Shown one piece after another: positions 38,006 through 45,930 of a stretch of DNA of 64,000 nucleotides (the first letter of the stretch is position 1; every line of letters starts with the position of its first letter). This stretch comes from Luteolibacter yonseiensis (lineage in GTDB: Bacteria; Verrucomicrobiota; Verrucomicrobiia; Verrucomicrobiales; Akkermansiaceae), in contig NZ_JAENIK010000004.1 of the NCBI RefSeq assembly GCF_016595465.1, positions 248,001-312,000 on the forward strand, given 5' to 3'. A program made the position numbers and the translations under genes. Under the pieces are notes generated by a model. It was not told the DNA's origin. It ran no database searches and saw only the letters and a program-made list of their open reading frames with translations.

Positions 38006-41000
38006 TTAAAATTTGTTTTTTGTCTGTTTGCCCGGATTGGCCCAATCTTTTGACGCATCACCGGTAGTCCCGTAAGCAGCACGCTCACAATACACTTCTT
38101 CGTCGTCACCATACGGAAACCCCGGAAACGAGGTGTCGTTGTTCTTATCAAATCCAAGGCTGGAATTGCTGGTCTCCCATTGGTCCGGCAGCTCATCCAG
38201 ATCACTGTCAAGCATTCCATGCCAAGTCCCGCCGGAAAGATTGTTCAGATCAACCTGCCTGTGGGTTTTTTCGTGAACCAGGGTGGCGGCCAATGTGTCT
38301 ATTCCTTTGCGATCCACCGACAGGCCCGCAGCGTTGTAAACCTCGTGGCCCGCTGATGCGGGGCCGTGGATGGTGTAATGCGGAGCGCTGGGATTTGAAT
38401 TGTATTCCGCATATTGGTCCGCCCCTCCGGGTGCGTAACTATAAGTGCCGCTGGTAAGATCATACCCCGGAACCGCGGTTCCCGCCCAATAGAAATACCA
38501 GTTCGGCGTCACCCCTGCTCCGACTCCCGGATGATTCGTCGCTTCTTTTGGAAAGAATACCTCGAAATCCCCCTTCTCCAGCGTGTCCGCATGGCCATCA
38601 CATTCGAACTCGGCCTGCTTGAGGCCGAAACCCGTGTTGTCGGTAGGCAACGCCGTATATTTCGCCTTCGCGATCAAATGCTCTCCTGAAACCGAAGATT
38701 TCCCGTCGGTGTTCAAAGGATCCCATTCAAAGGTTGATCCGCTGATGGCTGGCAGCTTGTAGATGCAGCGATCGGAAAACTTCACACCGTCGTGCCCGGT
38801 CAGCCCTGCCGTGCCGTCAGGCTTGACCCGTATTTTCAGCTCGATTTCCAAGACTCCGGTGTTTGCCGTGCTATACGTGAATTCGTTCTGTCCGTCCCCG
38901 CTATCATCCGGCTTGGTGACGGGAGATTCCTTGGGGGTGATCCACTCGAACAAAGGCACATATAATGTGGCTGTCTTGCCTTCGGCGAAGAAGGGATCAC
39001 TTTCATCGTGTCCGCCCAGAATACCCTGGTCATCTTTCAAGACAATGCATTCTCCGTTGAAATTGAGAGTGTAGTCATAGTCCGGCTTGTCATCGCTCTC
39101 GAACTCAGGGTCTGTTCCGGCGTGGCTCAGCGTGACCGTATATTTAGCCCCTTTCGGCAGGTGGACCGTATCAGTCTGGACTTCTCCATAAGCCCTGTTC
39201 GTACGTTTCCTCACCTGGCTGTCGCCTTCCGTAGGCTGCAGCAACACCCGATATTTCTCGGAGTGGCTTCCGCTGTGGTCGCCGAAGCTGATGTTGACCG
39301 CCACGGTGCCGCCTGGAGGCGGATCGCTGTCGTTGGGATCGTTCGGATTCGAACCCTGCTCCACCTCCACATCATCGTTCACGCCGTCGCCGTCGGAATC
39401 AGGGTCGAACGGCTTTGTTCCATAAACGCTCTCCTCCTCATTGGTGAGGTTGTCACCGTCGGGATCGGCATCAGGATCGTTGTTCGGATTCGAATCGTTC
39501 AGGTTGTGAAGATTGGGATTGAAGCCGACGCTGTATTCCCATCCGTCATCCATCCTGTCGCCATCACTGTCAGGCTGGACAGGATTGGTATGGGTTGTGG
39601 CGTATTCCTGAAGATTCGTGAGTCCGTCGTAATCGGCATCCAGGGCCGCGTCGTTGACATTCCATTTCAGCTTGCTGAGGTAAACATAAGGAATGACGTT
39701 CTTGCGCCAGATCCCCCACTTCGCCTCCCAGCCATCCGGCATCCCGTCTCCGTCTCGGTCCTTGGTGCTGTCGTTCGTGGAATTCGTGGTGGAGTCGTTC
39801 GGGTCGAGATCCAGGACATATTCGTGCTGGTTCTTGATTCCGTCTCCGTCAGGATCTCCATCCCGTCCCTGATTTCCCGTGGAAGACTTGGCGTTGAGCC
39901 CCTTGGAAACCTCCCATCCGTCAGGAAGGACGTCATTGTCCGTGTCATAGTCAAAGGGGTCTGTGGTAGCAACGTATTCGCCCAGGTTGTTCAGGCCGTC
40001 CAGATCGGGATCCAAAACTCCATCAGCCACCTCCCAGTCCAGCTTTCTCGTAAAGACATAGTTCCCGAGGCCGGAACCTCCTTCAAATGTGCCGAAAGAT
40101 GCCTCGTAACGATCCGGCATGCCGTCGCCGTCACGGTCGCGGACACCGTCGTTCACCGTGTGTGTGGTTGAATCCCGAGGATCCAGATTCAAAAGGAATT
40201 CATATTGGTTCGTCACTCCATCCCCATCCACATCTCCGGATGCCCCGTTCACTCCGGAGGCGGATTTCGGGTTGAAGGCGTGGGTGATTTCCCATCCATC
40301 CGGCAGATAGTCATCGTCCGTATCATAATCCACCGGCGATGTTCCTGCCAGATATTCGGCCGTGTTGCTCAAACCGTCTCCATCCACATCCACGCTGCTG
40401 TCGGCCACCGTCCAGTCGGTTATAGAAACCCAAACGTAGTGTTCCAACGTACTGTTCCACTCGAACTGGCCGTATGAAGCCTCCCATGCGTCAGGCAGTC
40501 CGTCACCATCCCGATCCTTCGTATTGTCGTTGGTTCCGGCTGTCGTGGCATCGTGCGGGTCGAATCCCAGGACAAATTCCAGCAGATTGATGATTCCATC
40601 TCCATCCGGATCTTCGCCTGCATCCCAATATTCCAGCGGCTCCAAGCCATGTCCGACCTCCCAGCCATCCGGAATTCCGTCCCAATCCGTGTCATACGAG
40701 CGGGGATCCGTTCCCTCCGTGTATTCAGCCGAATTGATCAGGCCGTCCCCATCGAAATCTCCCGCACCGTCCGCGGTCTTCCAGTCGAAAGAATTCTGTG
40801 CCTCCCAAGCATCCGGCATCCCGTCGCCGTCCCTGTCTCTCGTGGAATCAGGGATGCCGCCTGTGGACGCGCTCAAGGGATCGAAGCCCAACAGATATTC
40901 GTAGTAGTTGATGACACCATCGGAATCCGTGTCATCATAATAATCCCAGTTTCCCACAATCAAGCCATTCGCCACCTCCCACCAGTCCGGCAGGCTGTCA

Positions 41001-43615
41001 TAATCACTGTCGTAAGGAGTTTGAAGACGTATGTTGGCAGGAAGCGAAAACGCCCCGGCCGCGCTCACCGCGACCGCGTTGATATCCAGATTGCCCCAGG
41101 TTGTCGGAGTATAGATATAGGTGAAGGGAGTGGAGTTATCCTCCCCCAAATAAATGCCATCCGCATAGAAGTACACCTTGTCAATGGTTCCGGTCGTTAT
41201 GGTCGCGGTTGCGACGACGGATGCGTTTCCACCCATGAGCACCTCGGAGCCGTCGGCCGGAGAGGTGATGGACACCACGGGGGAAGGTCCGGCCAGATTG
41301 AGTCCGAAAAGGGGAGATGGATTGGTGACGATCGTTCTAAACGCGTTCGCAAGCTGTCCCTCCGTGCCGTATCCCCATGCGAACAACGAGCCATCCTCCT
41401 TCAAGGCAAAGGATGTGAGACCGCCATCCACGACGGTCCAGATCCCCCCGGCGGGACCGGTGGTCTGCACGGGTGTGTATTTCTCCCAATCAGTCGTTCC
41501 ATCCCCCGCCTGCCCAACTTCGTTGGCCCCCCAGGCCCATATCGTCCCATCCGACTTGGAAGCACGGGAGCCCCGCTCAGAACCCGCGATGCTGACCACT
41601 CCTGAGAGGCCGCTGACCTGCACAGGCGAGGCTTGGTTGATCCCGCTCCCGTCTCCCAATTGGCCACGGGTGTTCTCACCCCAGGCCCACACCGTTCCGT
41701 CCGATTTCAGCGCCAGCGAATGATAAAACCCGCATGCGATCTCAACCACTCCTGTCAGACCGCCAACCTGTACGGGAGTGCCCGACAAACCCGCACCCCA
41801 GTTCCAAACCGTGCCGTCCGACTTCAGGGCGAGCGAAAATGAACGACCGCACGCCACTGATTTGACCCCGCTCAACCCGCTCGTGATCACAGGGGTCTGC
41901 TTGGAGGTCATGCTTCCATCCCCCAGCTCACCGCTTGTGTTGTTGCCCCAGCCCCACACCGTGCCGTCCGACTTGACAGCCAGGGAATGGAAGCTGCCGC
42001 AAGCCACCGACAGAACTCCCGTCAGCCCGCTCACCGCGACCGGAGTTCTCCGGGTGATGACAGTGCCATCCCCCAGCTGACCGTAATAGTTGTCGCCCCA
42101 TGCCTGGACGGTACCGTCCGACTTCACCGCCAACGAATGATACTCCTTTGTGGATACGGATTGCACACCGGTCAGTCCGCTCACCTGGACGGGAGCCATC
42201 CGTGTCGTCACGGTACCGTCCCCCAACAATCCGCTGCTGTTGGAACCCCAGGCCCATGCCGTGCCATCGGATTTGGCAACCACCGCGTGAAACATTCCGC
42301 TTGAGGCTGAAACCACGTCGGTAAGAGCATATATCTGCAGAGGCTCCGTCCGGTAACGCACGGCCGGATTTCCCAACTGGTTGTTATAATTATATCCCCA
42401 TGTCCTGACCACCCCGTCCGGAAACATCGCCTGCGAAAAGTTGGCGCCACCGGCCACCATGGTCGCGCCGGTTATCCCGGTGATCTGCACAGGCGTTGTG
42501 CTGCCGGACGTATCCCCGAGTCCCAGTTCCCCATTGGTATTCATACCCCATCCCCATCCTGTTCCGTCCGATTTGAGCGCCATCGAGTGACTACCTCCGC
42601 AAGCCACCGAAACGATTCCCGTCAAACCGCCCACCTGCACCGAAGTCGGGCGGTTCGTGTTGCTGGCATCTCCGATCTGGCCCCTGTTATTATATCCCCA
42701 GGCCCGGACAGTCCCATCCGATTTCAACGCCAACACATGATTGTCACCGGCGGCAAGCTTGATCACGCCTGACAATCCAGTCGCGGTCACAGGAGTCGTC
42801 CGGGTGGTGGTGGAGCCGTCTCCAAGTTGCCCATAATTGTTTCGTCCCCAGGAACGGACCGTGCCATCGGACTTGGCAGCCAGGGAATGATACGCCCCGC
42901 AAGCAACGGAAACCACTCCGGTCAGGCCGCTGACTTGCAACGGTGTTTTCCGATTGGTTGTCCCGCCGTCACCCAACTGGCTGAAATTGTTTTCACCCCA
43001 TACCCATACGGTCCCGTCCGACTTCAATGCCATCGAATGCGAATATCCGGCGGACAAAGAAACAACTCCCGTCAGGCCACTGACCTGCACCGGGGTTTTC
43101 CTGTTCGTCAGCGTGTTGTCCCCCAGCTGACCCGCGCTGTTCCAACCCCACGTCCAGACCGTTCCATCCGACTTCAACGCCAGCGAATGAGATGATCCGC
43201 AAGCTATGGAAACCACATTTGTCAGACCGGTGACCTGTACTGGGGCGGGTTGGAGAGCCTGGGTTCCATTGCCAAGCTGCCCGTAACTGTTCATCCCCCA
43301 AGACCACACCGTACCATCCGATTTCAATGCTATCGAATGCGATCTTCCGCTTGAGATCATCGGCTGCACCGCCAGCACGGAGCCGGCTGACAGACCCGAC
43401 ATCACCAACAGGTGAAACCCATAGGAACGAAATCCGGATGTTCTAACAATCCATACGGCGCGCGGAGTGTTATCAAACTCATCCGAATGCCCCGGAGCAT
43501 CATGGGAAATCGCCAGCTGTCGCGACGTCGCTCTGGCGACAGCCTTCAAACAGCCCAAGATTGAACGGATGACTGAAGCGGAAGAGTCCGCCCCTGGTGA
43601 GGAGTTGTGGGTCAT
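38006..43615 (-). CDS. Giant RCC1-propeller / TSP3-repeat protein with zincin-like C-terminus
   Basis: 1869 residues. After an unusual N-terminus of about 65 residues comes a signal-like helix (HLLVMSGLSAGSVLA). Fourteen RCC1 repeats (about 88-760; HSLALKSDGTVWxWG ... GQLGDG) would fill two seven-bladed propellers; repeat 11 is short and lacks the GQLGDG segment. An Ig-like domain (SITSPADGSEVLMGG) follows, then a long series of calcium-binding Asp-rich units of TSP3 type (DRDGDGMPDAWE), about 868-1425. The C-terminal 440 residues end with TLVHEKTHRQ, an HExxH motif at H1781-H1785, and a downstream DEEVYCERAAYG that could give a third ligand. Base composition is visibly less GC-rich than the neighbours. 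It may be a metalloprotease effector or adhesin. Confidence 0.85.
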   Translation of the reverse strand: MTHNSSPGADSSASVIRSILGCLKAVARATSRQLAISHDAPGHSDEFDNTPRAVWIVRTSGFRSYGFHLLVMSGLSAGSVLAVQPMISSGRSHSIALKSDGTVWSWGMNSYGQLGNGTQALQPAPVQVTGLTNVVSIACGSSHSLALKSDGTVWTWGWNSAGQLGDNTLTNRKTPVQVSGLTGVVSLSAGYSHSMALKSDGTVWVWGENNFSQLGDGGTTNRKTPLQVSGLTGVVSVACGAYHSLAAKSDGTVRSWGRNNYGQLGDGSTTTRTTPVTATGLSGVIKLAAGDNHVLALKSDGTVRAWGYNNRGQIGDASNTNRPTSVQVGGLTGIVSVACGGSHSMALKSDGTGWGWGMNTNGELGLGDTSGSTTPVQITGITGATMVAGGANFSQAMFPDGVVRTWGYNYNNQLGNPAVRYRTEPLQIYALTDVVSASSGMFHAVVAKSDGTAWAWGSNSSGLLGDGTVTTRMAPVQVSGLTGVQSVSTKEYHSLAVKSDGTVQAWGDNYYGQLGDGTVITRRTPVAVSGLTGVLSVACGSFHSLAVKSDGTVWGWGNNTSGELGDGSMTSKQTPVITSGLSGVKSVACGRSFSLALKSDGTVWNWGAGLSGTPVQVGGLTGVVEIACGFYHSLALKSDGTVWAWGENTRGQLGDGSGINQASPVQVSGLSGVVSIAGSERGSRASKSDGTIWAWGANEVGQAGDGTTDWEKYTPVQTTGPAGGIWTVVDGGLTSFALKEDGSLFAWGYGTEGQLANAFRTIVTNPSPLFGLNLAGPSPVVSITSPADGSEVLMGGNASVVATATITTGTIDKVYFYADGIYLGEDNSTPFTYIYTPTTWGNLDINAVAVSAAGAFSLPANIRLQTPYDSDYDSLPDWWEVANGLIVGNWDYYDDTDSDGVINYYEYLLGFDPLSASTGGIPDSTRDRDGDGMPDAWEAQNSFDWKTADGAGDFDGDGLINSAEYTEGTDPRSYDTDWDGIPDGWEVGHGLEPLEYWDAGEDPDGDGIINLLEFVLGFDPHDATTAGTNDNTKDRDGDGLPDAWEASYGQFEWNSTLEHYVWVSITDWTVADSSVDVDGDGLSNTAEYLAGTSPVDYDTDDDYLPDGWEITHAFNPKSASGVNGASGDVDGDGVTNQYEFLLNLDPRDSTTHTVNDGVRDRDGDGMPDRYEASFGTFEGGSGLGNYVFTRKLDWEVADGVLDPDLDGLNNLGEYVATTDPFDYDTDNDVLPDGWEVSKGLNAKSSTGNQGRDGDPDGDGIKNQHEYVLDLDPNDSTTNSTNDSTKDRDGDGMPDGWEAKWGIWRKNVIPYVYLSKLKWNVNDAALDADYDGLTNLQEYATTHTNPVQPDSDGDRMDDGWEYSVGFNPNLHNLNDSNPNNDPDADPDGDNLTNEEESVYGTKPFDPDSDGDGVNDDVEVEQGSNPNDPNDSDPPPGGTVAVNISFGDHSGSHSEKYRVLLQPTEGDSQVRKRTNRAYGEVQTDTVHLPKGAKYTVTLSHAGTDPEFESDDKPDYDYTLNFNGECIVLKDDQGILGGHDESDPFFAEGKTATLYVPLFEWITPKESPVTKPDDSGDGQNEFTYSTANTGVLEIELKIRVKPDGTAGLTGHDGVKFSDRCIYKLPAISGSTFEWDPLNTDGKSSVSGEHLIAKAKYTALPTDNTGFGLKQAEFECDGHADTLEKGDFEVFFPKEATNHPGVGAGVTPNWYFYWAGTAVPGYDLTSGTYSYAPGGADQYAEYNSNPSAPHYTIHGPASAGHEVYNAAGLSVDRKGIDTLAATLVHEKTHRQVDLNNLSGGTWHGMLDSDLDELPDQWETSNSSLGFDKNNDTSFPGFPYGDDEEVYCERAAYGTTGDASKDWANPGKQTKNKF

Positions 43616-44181
43616 AATTTCAAATGCCTGATTGGTACATCAAATTCCTGTCGGTATTCCACATGTCCCGGCGGCGCGGCATTTACCGACATTCACACCG
43701 AAAAAAAATATCCAAGATCAACAGCATGCGGAATCAGATCGAAACACATCGTTTTATCGCAGTAACAACACGCTTACTCCGCCCACCCCCGTCTTCGTCA
43801 ATATCATTTTTAAAAAATCATATTTGAAATCTAACAAATGCATTGATTCATTTGTTAGATATTCATCAATTGGTTCCGAATCGGTACATTTTTGAGATCG
43901 CGCGCCACCATTCCGAACTTTGCAACCAATTCATTATGAGGTATCATTTTTATAATGTCCGTTTTTGACACCTCTCCCTTCAATCATGACGGCGCGGAAT
44001 CGAGCATTGTGGGGAAGCGTGGGTGAACTATTCGGGGTGGCGATGCATGGGTATGGTAAAACTCCCCCGAGACGTTCAGATTGATCGGGACCAGGGCGCC
44101 TGCATCGGGCGTGACCCAAGAGATGTTCCGGAGCCGCGACATGCCCTCCGCGCCTGGACAGGGAATCGGATGCCACCCCTC
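43616..44181. other. AT-rich intergenic region, 566 bp, no gene
   Basis: This stretch is upstream of the RCC1 giant. About 43720-43960 is markedly AT-rich compared with the window, with A/T runs and a perfect palindrome at 43829-43860. No coding sequence is convincing. It probably holds the promoter of the giant gene and marks an acquired segment. Confidence 0.6.
43829..43860. promoter_or_regulatory. Perfect 12-bp inverted repeat ATCTAACAAATG-N8-CATTTGTTAGAT
   Basis: The arms are at 43829-43840 and 43849-43860 with an 8-bp spacer. It lies 214 bp upstream of the RCC1 giant. The symmetry and size fit a dimeric repressor site. As a transcript it would also form a hairpin, but there is no flanking T-run of terminator type. 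Confidence 0.5.
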
Positions 44182-45738
44182 TCAATCATCCCGCCCCAGA
44201 AACTCCAGGATGCCTGCGGCGGTTTTCTGGGAGATGCCGGGCAGCTTCGCGATCTCATCCGCGCCCGCTTTTTTCAATCTGGCCACGCTGCCGAATTTTT
44301 CCAACAGCTGGCGTTTCTTGTTCGGTGAGATGCCGGGGCAGTCGTCGAGCAGGCTTTCCTTCATGCGGCGGCGGTAGAGGAGCGAGTTGTAGCCGTTCGC
44401 GAAGCGGTGGGCCTCGTCGCGGATGCGCTGGAGGAGCTTCAGCGCGCCGCGGTCATGCGGAATGCGGATGGATTGTTCCCGACCGGGGACGAAGACCTCC
44501 TCGTGTTGTTTCGCGAGGCCGACGACGGGCAGGTCGTGGAGGCCGAGGGCCTGGAGCTCCCTCACGGCCATGCCGAGCTGGCCCTTGCCACCGTCCACGA
44601 TGACGAGGTCCGGCAGGATGATCTTCGCCTTCCCCTCGCGGGCGAGGCGGCGCTGGGAGTCGATCAGGCTTTCCTGCGAGAATTCCGCATCGGGATTCGC
44701 CTGGCTGTTTTCCAGCAGGATGCGGGAATAACGGCGGCGGATGACTTCCGCCATGGAGGCGAAGTCGTCCTGCCCGCTGACGGTCTTGATGCGGTAGCGG
44801 CGGTAGTTCTGGTTGTCCGGCCTGCCATCGGTGAAGCGCACCATGGACGCGACGATGTGGTTCGAGGAAACGTTGGAAATATCGAAGCACTCCATGACGC
44901 GCGGCGGACCGGCGAGGTGGAGTTCCTCACCGAGTTCGGCGAGGTCCTCGGTCGGCTTGACGGTCGTCTGCACTCCACGCCCCCGGGCGAATTGGCGGGT
45001 GGGCGAGAGGGTTTTTTCGAGATTCTGCAGGATGTCGCGCAGGGTGGCGGCCTTTTCGAAATCGAGGTTCTCCGCCGCCGTCGTCATTTCGGCGCGGAGG
45101 CTGTCGAAGACCCCGCGCTTCCCCTTCCCTTCGAGGATGCGGCAGGCCTCCTCCACCCGGGCGAAATATTCCTCCCGGGAAATGCGCCCGATGCACGGCG
45201 CGGAGCAGTTCCGGATGATGTCGGCATTGCAGTGCCTGTAGTCCGCCTCTCCGGGATTCGGCGGGCGACAGACGCGGAGGCCGAGGCTGCGGTTCAGCCA
45301 TTCAAGGGTGCTGTGGAGCGCGCCGGAGTGGGGGAAAGGGCCGAAGTAGCGCGAGCCGTCGTCTTTTTTCATCCGGGTGGTGACGAAGCGCGGCCATGGA
45401 TCCGCCAGGCGGATCTTCACCAGCAGGAAACGCTTGTCGTCCCGGAACGAGACGTTGTAACGCGGGCGGTAGTCCTTGATCAGCTTGCCTTCCAGCAGCA
45501 GGGATTCCTCCTCGTTGCGCACCGTGTGGAACTCGAAGTCGTGGATGGAATCGATGAGCGCGCGGGTTTTCACGTTCGCCCGCATTTTCTGCGACGCCAT
45601 GAAATAGGACGACATCCGGCGCTTCAGATCCCGCGCTTTTCCGACATAGATGATGGAGCCCAGGCGGTCTTTCATCAGGTAAACACCGGGCAGGTGCGGA
45701 ACCTCGCGGAGTTTTGATTTGAAATCCGGGGTGGACAT
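44182..45738 (-). CDS. uvrC: UvrABC nucleotide excision repair, subunit C
   Basis: 518 residues from the ATG at 45738 (an upstream extension to 45822 lacks homology). The GIY-YIG nuclease for the 3' incision is at residues 15-90 (LPGVYLMKD ... IIYVGKARDLKRR). Four cysteines, C157, C170, C178 and C182, fit the reported iron-sulfur site. The UVR motif (AENLDFEKAATLRDIL) binds UvrB. The RNase H-like nuclease for the 5' incision follows (ECFDISNVSS ... LPDLVIVDGGKGQL ... RDEAHRFAN), then the helix-hairpin-helix pair (LLDDCPGISPNKKRQLL, IAKLPGISQKTAAGIL). It is about 90 residues shorter than the E. coli enzyme but complete in domains. It is divergent from the TPR operon. Confidence 0.95.
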   Translation of the reverse strand: MSTPDFKSKLREVPHLPGVYLMKDRLGSIIYVGKARDLKRRMSSYFMASQKMRANVKTRALIDSIHDFEFHTVRNEEESLLLEGKLIKDYRPRYNVSFRDDKRFLLVKIRLADPWPRFVTTRMKKDDGSRYFGPFPHSGALHSTLEWLNRSLGLRVCRPPNPGEADYRHCNADIIRNCSAPCIGRISREEYFARVEEACRILEGKGKRGVFDSLRAEMTTAAENLDFEKAATLRDILQNLEKTLSPTRQFARGRGVQTTVKPTEDLAELGEELHLAGPPRVMECFDISNVSSNHIVASMVRFTDGRPDNQNYRRYRIKTVSGQDDFASMAEVIRRRYSRILLENSQANPDAEFSQESLIDSQRRLAREGKAKIILPDLVIVDGGKGQLGMAVRELQALGLHDLPVVGLAKQHEEVFVPGREQSIRIPHDRGALKLLQRIRDEAHRFANGYNSLLYRRRMKESLLDDCPGISPNKKRQLLEKFGSVARLKKAGADEIAKLPGISQKTAAGILEFLGRDD

Positions 45739-45780
45739 GTGAGCAGTATGAAGTCTGGACGGAAAAACCGGAATTTCAAA

Positions 45781-45792
45781 TTTCAATTGAAA
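45781..45792. promoter_or_regulatory. Perfect palindrome TTTCAATTGAAA
   Basis: A 12-bp perfect palindrome in the 192-bp region between uvrC (start 45738) and the TPR/Exb operon (start 45931), 42 bp upstream of uvrC. It could be an operator for either gene; no known consensus is matched with confidence. Confidence 0.3.
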
Positions 45793-45930
45793 CCATGCGG
45801 ACGATCCGAGGTTTGTTTTCACGAAATTCGACCATTCCGGAAATATGACAACATCGTTTCTCCCGATCCGGGTGGACTAACTGGCTTGACACACCCCCAG
45901 CACTGGCTCTCCCTTTTCCAATCAGACCGT

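Noticed and set aside
41300..43360. Regular spaced repeats of about 150 bp resembling a CRISPR or satellite
   Set aside because: They are degenerate coding repeats (RCC1 blades, SDGTVW motif) in one long reading frame.
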